Virus record (IMG/VR): IMGVR_UViG_3300007513_000064
Span: 1-49,996 of that record
DNA: 49,996 bases
Reading direction: 5' to 3' (one strand)
Source of the DNA: a virus
Both the position numbers and the translations under genes were made by a program. Below are positions 41,565 through 49,091 of the stretch, one piece after another (position 1 is the stretch's first letter; every line of letters begins with the position of its first letter). Under the pieces are notes generated by a model that was given only the letters and a program-made list of their open reading frames with translations, searched no databases and was not told where the DNA came from.

Positions 41565-42369
41565 GGGGCCCGAGGTAAAAAAGAATTCTAACTCGTTAGC
41601 TAGATCGATCTCTGGCAAGAAAATCATCGAAGCTTCCGTGATCTCCGGCCGGTATACTAAAAATGAGTTGCCTGGTTTAGAGGCGTTTCGTAAGGAATTG
41701 CCTACGAAAACGATTGGTGTGGGGTGCCATGGAAAGTTTATGTTCGTTATTTTTAATAATGACTATAATCTATGGTGCACATTTGGGATGAGCGGCCGAT
41801 GGTCAGAAAACCCCACCAAGCATGCCCGCTTTAAAATGAGCTTTGAAGAAGGCCCAGAAGTCTTCTTTAACGACATAAGAAATTTTGGAACGCTGAAATT
41901 AGTAAAAGGAAGGAAGGCGCTCGTGTCCAAGCTCAGTTCTTTAGGCCTAGATCTGCTAAGTGATGATGTTGATCCTAAGCAGTTTTTAGATCGAGTTAGA
42001 AGCAAGGACGGCCACAATATCTGTAAAGCCGTGATGAATCAATCGATCTTGGCAGGCGTGGGCAACTACATTAAAGCAGAAGCGCTATGGATGGCTAAAA
42101 TGGATCCCCGGCGCACAGTCTCAGAGTTTGAGGATTTCGAATTGCTGAACCTAAAAGAATGCATTGAACAAGTCATGAGGTCTTCTTTTGAGCACGGAGG
42201 AGCAACTTTTTTGACTCATAGGGATTTTTCTGGTTATAGAGTGGGATACAGTGAGAGGTTCGTTTGCTATAATAGAAAGTCCGATGCAGAAGGAAATACT
42301 GTGGAAAGAATAAAAACACCTGATGGCCGCACGACCCATTGGGCCCCGATCCGCCAAGGAGGACACTAA
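41557..42369 (+). CDS. Fpg/Nei-family DNA glycosylase with zincless finger
   Basis: The start must be ATG 41557, because the family uses the N-terminal Pro2 as nucleophile and Glu3 as acid (MPEGPEV); the upstream in-frame start at 41548 would bury them. The product is 270 residues. Lys60 (CHGKFMF) corresponds to the catalytic Lys57 of E. coli Fpg. The helix-two-turn-helix is seen at SILAGVGNYIKAEALW (about 165-180). The C-terminal finger has only one Cys and instead ends TPDGRTTHWAPIRQ, the zincless form known from NEIL1, plant Fpg and some viral Nei proteins, with the conserved Arg kept. It likely removes oxidised bases and nicks the strand. Its TAA overlaps the next ATG (TAATG). Confidence 0.92.
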   Translation: MPEGPEVKKNSNSLARSISGKKIIEASVISGRYTKNELPGLEAFRKELPTKTIGVGCHGKFMFVIFNNDYNLWCTFGMSGRWSENPTKHARFKMSFEEGPEVFFNDIRNFGTLKLVKGRKALVSKLSSLGLDLLSDDVDPKQFLDRVRSKDGHNICKAVMNQSILAGVGNYIKAEALWMAKMDPRRTVSEFEDFELLNLKECIEQVMRSSFEHGGATFLTHRDFSGYRVGYSERFVCYNRKSDAEGNTVERIKTPDGRTTHWAPIRQGGH

Positions 42370-42593
42370 TGAAAACCGTAAAACTTGATGACACTACTAT
42401 TGCTCAAATTGTGAAATTGATCCAATTGGGTATTTTGACCGGTACAGACATTTCGGATCAACTCCGCACTCTGGAACTGGTAGTAAAAGACGGAAGGGTG
42501 ATACCGTCCCCAGAGTTCATGGACGTTTTTGAGCAAAACATACAAGCTATGCAGGCTGTTGCTGATCACTCTGCGGACGTAAGCTCTGATTGA
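42369..42593 (+). CDS. Small conserved-type phage protein (unknown)
   Basis: This 74-residue protein, from ATG 42369 overlapping the Fpg stop, is one predicted helical domain: LDDTTIAQIVKLIQLGILTG, then DQLRTLELVVKDGRVIPSPE. Small proteins of this style occur in T4-like and jumbo phages without a known role. The in-frame start at 42339 lies inside Fpg and is less likely. It is translationally coupled to Fpg and overlaps the next TTG start. Confidence 0.75.
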   Translation: MKTVKLDDTTIAQIVKLIQLGILTGTDISDQLRTLELVVKDGRVIPSPEFMDVFEQNIQAMQAVADHSADVSSD

Positions 42594-42832
42594 TTCAGGC
42601 GTTGTCTCCTGAGCATCAACAAACTATACGCAAGAGGATTTTGGAGGCTGCTAAAACTCTGGAGGGCAGGCTCCCGGACCATCCCAAACACCCTCAAGGG
42701 AGAAATCCGTATGCTCACATTCCAAAAGTGATCAAGGATTCTACAGGCGGCATATCTTATAAAGAACTGCCGGACGAAGCCTTTGAGTTGGTGATGCAGT
42801 TGATTCAGTATTGTGAAGAAAACCCTTTTTAG
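42590..42832 (+). CDS. Small protein, unknown, with antirepressor-tail-like motif
   Basis: This 80-residue protein starts at TTG 42590 inside the preceding stop (GATTGATT). Seen: a helix (SPEHQQTIRKRILEAAKTLE), a Pro/His-rich link (HPKHPQGRNPYAHIPKVIK) and a C-terminal helix with GGISYKELPDEAFELVMQLI. The part from 'HIPKVI' on faintly recalls the C-terminal domain of phage antirepressors (G-x-x-S-Y-K-x-I/L-P). No DNA-binding motif is certain. Confidence 0.65.
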   Translation: MIQALSPEHQQTIRKRILEAAKTLEGRLPDHPKHPQGRNPYAHIPKVIKDSTGGISYKELPDEAFELVMQLIQYCEENPF

Positions 42833-42859
42833 ACAAGTTTTGCGCAAGATACAGCTGTA

Positions 42860-42883
42860 ATCATACCTGGATCCAGGTATGAT
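42860..42883 (+). promoter_or_regulatory. 24-bp perfect palindrome upstream of the polymerase III gene
   Basis: The arm ATCATACCTGGA (42860-42871) is followed at once by its exact reverse complement (42872-42883). As RNA it would form a 10-bp stem with a GATC loop, but no T run follows, so an operator for a dimeric regulator is favoured over a terminator. It lies 36 bases before the GTG of the replicase gene. Confidence 0.6.
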
Positions 42884-42918
42884 GTTTAAGCAACCTAACG
42901 TCTCTAAAGGGCATATAA

Positions 42919-45900
42919 GTGTCGTCACATTCATCTAAGAAAGATCTGATTTTACCCGATCGCTTCGCCGGACTACATTCCCACTCAGGGTTTAGCACGT
43001 TCGATGGTTTGGGCTATCCGAGCGATCACATGGATTTTTGCCTTCAAAACGGCACAGATGCATGGGCGCTCACCGATCATGGCCACATGAACGGTTTTGC
43101 ATACGCTTATTTGCATGCCAAAAAGATGAAAGAGGCAGGCCACGATTTCAAGTTCCTGCCAGGCAGCGAGATGTATGTGCATCCGGATCTAAACCTATGG
43201 GAGACTGATTACGAGTTACGACGAGCCCAAAAGCGAGGGGACGCTGCAGCGATCAAAAAGTTGTCTGAGGAGAGGGAGAAGCTGGCAACGTGTGTCGAAG
43301 CGGTGACCGATGCCAACGATGAGATCTTGGACGTCGGTATCGAAGATGCAAGCCTCACAATAGAAAACGAAGAAGAGACGAAGTCGGGAAAGTTCTATGA
43401 TCCCATCAAGAGGCGTCATCACATGGTCGTCCTGCCTAAGACATCAGTCGGTCTCGAGAGACTATTTGGGCTCGTGTCAAAGGGATACCTGGAGGGGTTC
43501 TACCGTTTTCCTCGTGTCGACTACAAGATGCTCAAGGAGGCAGCCCAGGGTGGCCACCTTCTCATTACGACTGCATGTCTAGGCGGCCCGATGGCATATG
43601 AGGTTTTCAGGTATCTGCAGCAAGTCGAATTTGACGAATTGAAGCCAGAACTGTTGGACGATGGAAGCCTGATGGAGAAGATCATGCTCGGCATCGGGAA
43701 CGTATACGATCAGCTCACAGATGCCGTCGGCCGGGACAATGTTTGCTTGGAGCTCCAATTCAACAAGCTCAGTGCCCAGCATCTAGTAAATCGGGCTCTC
43801 ATGGAGTTCGCTCAAAGGACTAACACAGACGATCGATTGATCGTTACGTGCGATAGTCATTACGCTCGTCCTGAACATTGGAAAGAGAGGGAGCTGTACA
43901 AAAAGCTCGGTTGGCTCAACTATAAAGATTACGATCCGAGTGCGCTGCCTCAATCGGAAGAAGATCTCAAGTGCGAACTTTATCCTAAGAATGCAAAGGG
44001 AGTCTGGGAGTCGTATCGTACCACTACTGAGGGCATGGAGTTCTATTGTGATGACATCGTGCGGAGTGCGATTGAGAGAACGCATGACATTGCACACAAT
44101 GAGATCGATGAAATTCACCCTGATTGTTCTATGAAGTTGCCGTCTTACGTCATCCCTAAAGAGAAGACGGCAGATCAGGCACTCATGGAGATGGCCAAAT
44201 CTGCGTTGGTAGAAAGAGGCCTCCACACAGAGCCTGCATATGTAGCACGTACTGTTTCTGAATTGAAGGTCATCAAGGAAAAGAAGTTCTCTGAGTATTT
44301 TTTGACGATGAAAAAGATCATCGACGTGGCATGGCAGAAGCAGATCGTCGGGCCCGGGCGTGGATCTGGAGCCGGCTCGCTCGTCAATTACTTGCTCGGT
44401 ATCACTAACATAGATCCGCTCGAGTACGGCCTGCTCTTTGAGCGCTTCTTGGACCCGCTTCGAACTGAATACCCAGACATTGATACGGATGTCTCTGACA
44501 GAGACAAGCTCATCGATCAACTTCGAGACGAGTTCGGCACTGAAAATGTGGTGCCCATTTCCAATTACAACACCTTCAAGCTAAAGTCGCTGATCAAAGA
44601 CGTTTCTCGGTTTTATGGGGTGGAATTCAAGGAAGTCAACATTGCGTTGTCTACTCTGGAGAAGGACGTCGCCCGAGGCCGTCGAGCCATGCCTGAAGAT
44701 GACGTCAGCTTTGACATCACTCTCGAGGAGGCGCTACGGTATTCTGAGCGCACGCGTGACTTCCTAGAGAAGTACCCGGATATTCTCGAGCCGATCAACG
44801 TTCTCTTCAAGCAGAACAAGAGTTTGGGGCGTCATGCTGGTGGAGTCATCGTATCAGAGAGGATCGCTGAACGGATGCCGCTCATCGTCACGAAGGGCGA
44901 AGTGCAGACGCCATGGATCGAAGGCATGACGGCGAAGCACTTAGAGACCTTTGGGTGGGTCAAGTTCGATCTGCTAGGATTGGAGACACTGCGCATCATC
45001 GAAGGCGCCATCGGGCGCATCCTCAAGAAGGAAGGCAATCAGAATCCTACTTTCGAAGACGTCAAGGCATGGTACCAAGAGCACATGGATCCGAAGAAGA
45101 TGGATCTGAAAGATCCAGAAGTCTATAGGAACGTGTATCACGAGGGCCGATTTGCCGGAGTCTTCCAATGCACACAGAAAGGCGCGCAAAAGCTCTTCCA
45201 AAAAGCCAAGCCAGAATCCATCATCGATATTGCAACGTTGACATCGATATATCGTCCAGGCCCCTTGAGTGCCAAGGTGGATAGAACTTACATCAACGCT
45301 AAGCAGAACCCAGAGTCTGTGGAATACGGGCATGAACTGATCAAAGAGGTGCTGGAGCCGAGCTATGGTTGCATCGTCTTCCAAGAGCAGGCGATGGCTT
45401 TATGCAACGTAGTTGCCGGCATTCCAAAGATAGAACTCAACAAGATTCGCAAGATGATGAAGCCGAGCTCGGGCGGCGATGAAAACGTAGTAAATGCCCG
45501 CGCGCTCCAGGAGAGGTTCATTAGCGGAGCTATAGAAAATGGCATCAACAAGGGCATTGCACAAGAGCTCTATGAGAAGATCCTCTATTTTGCCGGCTAC
45601 GGATTCAATGCATCGCATGCAGTGTCTTATGCTTTTATCTCATACTACTGTGCTTGGATGCTTACTCATTACGAAGAAGAATGGCTTACTGCTTACCTCG
45701 AGGCTGCGTCAGGAAGTCCAAAGAAGTTGGCTAAGGCCCTCTCTGAAGTTAAGGCGTTAGGGTACAAAATAGCTCGTGTTGACATTAATAAATCAGACAC
45801 GACGTGGGTGTGTACGGAAGACAAGGCTTTCGTGCCTTCCTTTTCTTCTTGCAAAGGCATAGGAAATGCTGCAGTCTACGAGATCATGCAAAACAGACCG

Positions 45901-46530
45901 TATAAGAACGTCGAAGATTTGCTTTGGAGTGAGGATGGTAAGTGGAAGCACTCGAAGCTCAATAAGCGCGCCATGTCGGTCCTTATCCAGCTACGCGCTT
46001 TCGATTCCATGGATCTAAAAGCCCACTTTGATTCTTACAAGCATTTTCACGATGTGGTCATCGATCACTGGGATAAACTCAAGAAGAGCACCAAGAAGGA
46101 TCCCTTTCGAGGCATGAATTTCATGAAGGAGTTGCTACTGGAAGGTGGCGATACCAGCGAGTGGACCATGTCCGAAGTGGCAAGTAACAGCATGAACCTG
46201 CTAGGCACAGTGAACGTTGAGATGCTTCTCCCGGCAGAATTTTTGGAGAAGTTGCAAGAGAAGGGCGTCAAGTCGATCGACGAGTTCTCAGGCGAAGACA
46301 TTTATTGGGTGCTTTGCCTGAAGGCTATTTCGAAGAAGACCAAAAACGGCAAGCCTTATTTGCTCATAGAAGTCTTGGGCAACTCAGGTAAGAAGCACAG
46401 GGTATTCTGTTGGAACACCCCTAAAGATGCGACGCTCTCCCCTTACTCGGTCCTGGCAATACAGTTGCAGAATGGAGACTTTGGGTTTTTCACAAATTGG
46501 AGAAAGGTACTTGAACTTGGCAACAACTAG
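42919..46530 (+). CDS. dnaE: DNA polymerase III alpha subunit (family C replicase)
   Basis: This 1203-residue protein is a bacterial-type replicative polymerase. Seen: the PHP domain with FAGLHSHSGFSTFDG (about 14-28) and WALTDHGHMNGF (about 50-61); the palm with GPGRGSGAGSLVNYLLGITN (about 477-496) and the catalytic Asp pair in YPDIDTDVSDRD (about 517-528; E. coli DnaE PDFDVDF); KQNKSLGRHAGGVIVSERIA (about 633-652); IYRPGPLSAKVDR (about 777) and YGCIVFQEQAMAL (about 815), and helix-hairpin-helix and OB-type C-terminal parts. GTG start with AAAGGG upstream. Phage DnaE genes are uncommon and usually belong to large genomes. A beta-binding motif was not located. Confidence 0.92.
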   Translation: MSSHSSKKDLILPDRFAGLHSHSGFSTFDGLGYPSDHMDFCLQNGTDAWALTDHGHMNGFAYAYLHAKKMKEAGHDFKFLPGSEMYVHPDLNLWETDYELRRAQKRGDAAAIKKLSEEREKLATCVEAVTDANDEILDVGIEDASLTIENEEETKSGKFYDPIKRRHHMVVLPKTSVGLERLFGLVSKGYLEGFYRFPRVDYKMLKEAAQGGHLLITTACLGGPMAYEVFRYLQQVEFDELKPELLDDGSLMEKIMLGIGNVYDQLTDAVGRDNVCLELQFNKLSAQHLVNRALMEFAQRTNTDDRLIVTCDSHYARPEHWKERELYKKLGWLNYKDYDPSALPQSEEDLKCELYPKNAKGVWESYRTTTEGMEFYCDDIVRSAIERTHDIAHNEIDEIHPDCSMKLPSYVIPKEKTADQALMEMAKSALVERGLHTEPAYVARTVSELKVIKEKKFSEYFLTMKKIIDVAWQKQIVGPGRGSGAGSLVNYLLGITNIDPLEYGLLFERFLDPLRTEYPDIDTDVSDRDKLIDQLRDEFGTENVVPISNYNTFKLKSLIKDVSRFYGVEFKEVNIALSTLEKDVARGRRAMPEDDVSFDITLEEALRYSERTRDFLEKYPDILEPINVLFKQNKSLGRHAGGVIVSERIAERMPLIVTKGEVQTPWIEGMTAKHLETFGWVKFDLLGLETLRIIEGAIGRILKKEGNQNPTFEDVKAWYQEHMDPKKMDLKDPEVYRNVYHEGRFAGVFQCTQKGAQKLFQKAKPESIIDIATLTSIYRPGPLSAKVDRTYINAKQNPESVEYGHELIKEVLEPSYGCIVFQEQAMALCNVVAGIPKIELNKIRKMMKPSSGGDENVVNARALQERFISGAIENGINKGIAQELYEKILYFAGYGFNASHAVSYAFISYYCAWMLTHYEEEWLTAYLEAASGSPKKLAKALSEVKALGYKIARVDINKSDTTWVCTEDKAFVPSFSSCKGIGNAAVYEIMQNRPYKNVEDLLWSEDGKWKHSKLNKRAMSVLIQLRAFDSMDLKAHFDSYKHFHDVVIDHWDKLKKSTKKDPFRGMNFMKELLLEGGDTSEWTMSEVASNSMNLLGTVNVEMLLPAEFLEKLQEKGVKSIDEFSGEDIYWVLCLKAISKKTKNGKPYLLIEVLGNSGKKHRVFCWNTPKDATLSPYSVLAIQLQNGDFGFFTNWRKVLELGNN

Positions 46531-46546
46531 TGATAAAATAAATGAT

Positions 46547-47389
46547 ATGAAGTTTGATTCGCTAGACTCGGCTTTTAAATCGCTGCTGCACAAAGTCAAT
46601 TATTTTGGCGAAGAAGTGAACAGCCGAGGAAGTAAGCAGAAAGAGCTTCTATTCCAGCAGTTTGAGATCGCAGATCCCACAGAGCTGATGATTCACTCTA
46701 AGGCCAGGAAGTTTTCTTCCACTTATGCGATCGCAGAATGGCTCTGGTATTTATCGAAAAATCCTGCTGTCAATAACATCGGCAAACTGGCCAAGATATG
46801 GGAGCAGATCCAAGACGAAGACGGAGAAGTTGAGTCCAATTACGGCGTATATCTTTCTGCTCAGTGGGAATGGGCTATCGACGAGATGTTGGGCGACAAC
46901 GATACACGTCGCGCGACGATTGTCATAAATCAGCCGCACCACAAAGGGAAGAACAAGCTAGATTATCCGTGTACCCAATATCTGCAATTTTTCATTCGTA
47001 ATAACAGCCTACATCTAGGTGTTGCGATGCGATCCAACGACATCATCTTTGGTTTTTGTAACGATGTTTTCACATTTGCGCTCTTCCAACAACTGATGCT
47101 CAACGAATTGAACGAGAGAGGGGCAGGCGTCAGCCTAGGCTCCTACCATCACCACGCTGGCAGCTTGCATCTGTATGAACGGCATTTTGAGATGGCGACA
47201 AAGGTTTTAACTGAAGAACCGGTTAGTCCCCCATCAAACACTCGCCGGTTCGAATTAAAGGCTGGCTGGACTTGGGAGAAGCTGCTAAAAGAAAGGAAGT
47301 TTCTGCCGAAAGAAGACATGGAAAAAAGTGACATAAACAACTTTGCTGCATGCAGAAAAAAGGAGCTGTTCTTTGAACATACTAGATAG
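46547..47389 (+). CDS. ThyA-fold deoxynucleotide hydroxymethylase (probable dCMP or dUMP)
   Basis: The start chosen is ATG 46547, after the dnaE stop; the open frame from 46427 overlaps dnaE. The 280-residue protein has the thymidylate synthase fold: catalytic Cys142 (DYPCTQYLQFFIR), phosphate-binding MRSNDIIFG (161-169) and GSLHLYERH. Aligned to E. coli ThyA, Cys146 = Cys142, Arg166 = Arg162, Asp169 = Asp165, and the dUMP-selecting Asn177 = Asp173 (in GFCNDVF). Asp here is what T4 dCMP hydroxymethylase has. Because the phage also encodes ThyX, I favour pyrimidine hydroxymethylation over dTMP synthesis. It opens a cluster with dUTPase and a putative DNA-modifying enzyme. Confidence 0.78.
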   Translation: MKFDSLDSAFKSLLHKVNYFGEEVNSRGSKQKELLFQQFEIADPTELMIHSKARKFSSTYAIAEWLWYLSKNPAVNNIGKLAKIWEQIQDEDGEVESNYGVYLSAQWEWAIDEMLGDNDTRRATIVINQPHHKGKNKLDYPCTQYLQFFIRNNSLHLGVAMRSNDIIFGFCNDVFTFALFQQLMLNELNERGAGVSLGSYHHHAGSLHLYERHFEMATKVLTEEPVSPPSNTRRFELKAGWTWEKLLKERKFLPKEDMEKSDINNFAACRKKELFFEHTR

Positions 47390-47678
47390 AGCAAACGAGA
47401 TCGTCAATAAGCGGTCCGAAGAGAAAGCCAGGCAGTACGGCCCGTTTTCGGAGGGCATGGAGAGGGCAGCAAGCATTGCTCGTGGCATGACTGGTAAGGA
47501 TTTTACGGCTGCAGACATGTACGCTGCATTGGTCGCCCTCAAGCTTTCTAGACATTCGTACTCTTATAGAGAAGACAATTTACTGGATGCATGCGCTTAC
47601 ATTGGTGCATTGGACAATTACATCAAGGAGAAGGCCGATGAGGATCACGAAGGTCCGGAAAGTAAAGACACCGACTAG
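47373..47678 (+). CDS. DUF6378-like small phage protein
   Basis: Chosen start is TTG 47373 with AAGGAG seven bases upstream; the ATG-less upstream part overlaps the previous gene. The 101-residue protein has the pattern NILDRANEIVNKRSEEKARQ, a YGPFSEGMERAASIARGMTG segment, DMYAALVALKLSRHSYSYR and a C-terminal DNLLDACAYIGALDNYI helix, as in the DUF6378 family found in many phages next to nucleotide genes. Helical content and the E..D..Y.G motif suggest a MazG-like pyrophosphatase relative, which is inference. The last 41 bases overlap the dUTPase start. Confidence 0.7.
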   Translation: MNILDRANEIVNKRSEEKARQYGPFSEGMERAASIARGMTGKDFTAADMYAALVALKLSRHSYSYREDNLLDACAYIGALDNYIKEKADEDHEGPESKDTD

Positions 47679-48075
47679 GGGCACACCACAATCAGCAGGG
47701 CTGGACTTTTATGTCCCTGAGGATTTTAATCGTGCTTGCATCGGTGTCGGCGAAAAAGTGTTCATACCGAGTGGTATAAAAGCTAATGTACCAGAAGGGT
47801 ATGCATTGATCGCTTTTAACAAGAGCGGCATTGCTCTCAAAAAGTCACTGTTCGTCGGTGCGTGTGTCGTCGATGAGGATTACCAAGGGGAGATCCATTT
47901 GCACGTCGTCAACGTCGGTGACAAGACGACTATGATCTCGCCCGGAGAAAAACTCGTCCAATTGGTGCTACTTCCCGTGTTATATGATACAATAGAGGTG
48001 GTCGAGGAATCGGAACTCTTCGAGCAGGCGACCATCCGTGGTCCTGGCGGCTTTGGTTCCACTGGTCTATTTTAG
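47638..48075 (+). CDS. dut: dUTPase 2 (canonical motifs)
   Basis: Chosen start ATG 47638 (MRITKVRKVKTPTRG) with AAGGAG upstream; the frame from 47587 is unlikely. The 145-residue protein has all five motifs: SAGLDFY (19-25), NKSGIA (about 61-66), GACVVDEDYQGEI (about 74-86 with base-stacking Tyr), GEKLVQLVLLPV (about 104-115) and RGPGGFGSTG (about 134-143). It makes dUMP, the substrate for ThyX and, if it uses dUMP, the adjacent ThyA-fold enzyme. It differs clearly from dUTPase 1 at 35869, so the two are not recent copies. Confidence 0.92.
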   Translation: MRITKVRKVKTPTRGTPQSAGLDFYVPEDFNRACIGVGEKVFIPSGIKANVPEGYALIAFNKSGIALKKSLFVGACVVDEDYQGEIHLHVVNVGDKTTMISPGEKLVQLVLLPVLYDTIEVVEESELFEQATIRGPGGFGSTGLF

Positions 48076-48083
48076 GAGTAAGG

Positions 48084-49091
48084 ATGTCTGTAATCGTTAG
48101 CCCTATTACCACTCATGCAAATCGTACCACGAGTCATCGTACGGGTTGGGCTCGCATGTGGGGAAAATGCTTAGGAGCTGAACTAGCTTTTAAAAGAGAC
48201 TGGTCAAATGAAGAGATCGTCTACTTCGAACATGGCATGGAGTTTAAGGAGAAATCCAAGGGCGTCAATGTATTCCTTAAGGACCATAAGTCATGGGACG
48301 CTTTAGCCGCTAAGGCAAAGCAGATCCAGAACTTTTCTGGGCAACTCTTCTCCTTAGATATTGATTGCCCTGATTATGGCCAGCGACTCCATTGCCGTGT
48401 GCGGCCGCACTCTTCTCCTGCTTACAGGCAGCTGGATTTTGCTAAGATTTCCAAGGTTTGTGCTTCCGCAAAGACAGTTAGGCAGCATGATCAAGATCAG
48501 AAAAGCTTGGTGTTAGGAGACTCTCATGCTCTAGCAGCTTGGCGTCCCGATGCTTATTTGACCAGACTGGATGGCCAGACCCTGAACGGCGCACTGAACT
48601 TAGGTTTTTCGGATTGGATAGAAGAATATACCCACGGCTCAAACCCTAGTGAGCTACTCTCTATTCGAACCTACTTTGGTAACATCGACATCAGGCACCA
48701 CGTCTGCCGCCTAGCAAAGAGTGCTTCTGAACAGAGGCAGATGGCGGTGGATTTGGCTGACCGATATCTAGCAGAGCTTCTTCGATGCAAAGAAGCTTAT
48801 GAATTGGAAACGGTCGAGGTCGTTGCTGCGCTACCGATTGAAAATGAGAGTCGTCGATTACCGAAGACGGGTTACTATAAGGGCCAGCCTTTTTGGGGTT
48901 CATGGAGAGAGCGTAACGAAGCCAAGAAGGCATTCAACGACGCACTTCGACACCGATGCACCTTTTTGGGGTTTGAAGTGATCGAATGGCCGAGGTACTT
49001 CATCAACGAATTTAGCGAACTAGATTTTGGTGTCATGGAAAAACCACGTTCCGTGCACATTTCCCCAGAACACTATCTATGGAGCATTTGA
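48084..49091 (+). CDS. Unknown protein with GDSH motif, possibly SGNH-like, in modification cluster
   Basis: This 335-residue protein has two parts. The N-terminal 110 residues carry NEEIVYFEHGMEFKEKSKGV and LFSLDIDCPDYGQRLHCRV. The second starts with LVLGDSHALAAWRPDAYLTR (143-162), with a GDS-H that could be the Ser block of an SGNH hydrolase, then YFGNIDIRHHVCRLA (about 198-212) and a late MEKPRSVHISPEHYLWS that could hold the catalytic His. No secretion signal is present, so a cytoplasmic acyl- or nucleotide-linked substrate would be expected. AGGAGTAAGG lies before its ATG. It is followed without a gap by the putative amino acid:DNA transferase. Family not confirmed. Confidence 0.7.
   Translation: MSVIVSPITTHANRTTSHRTGWARMWGKCLGAELAFKRDWSNEEIVYFEHGMEFKEKSKGVNVFLKDHKSWDALAAKAKQIQNFSGQLFSLDIDCPDYGQRLHCRVRPHSSPAYRQLDFAKISKVCASAKTVRQHDQDQKSLVLGDSHALAAWRPDAYLTRLDGQTLNGALNLGFSDWIEEYTHGSNPSELLSIRTYFGNIDIRHHVCRLAKSASEQRQMAVDLADRYLAELLRCKEAYELETVEVVAALPIENESRRLPKTGYYKGQPFWGSWRERNEAKKAFNDALRHRCTFLGFEVIEWPRYFINEFSELDFGVMEKPRSVHISPEHYLWSI

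Noticed and set aside
46427-46546. Longer N-terminus for the ThyA-fold enzyme
   Set aside because: This part overlaps the end of the dnaE gene; ATG 46547 gives the normal family length and residue spacing.
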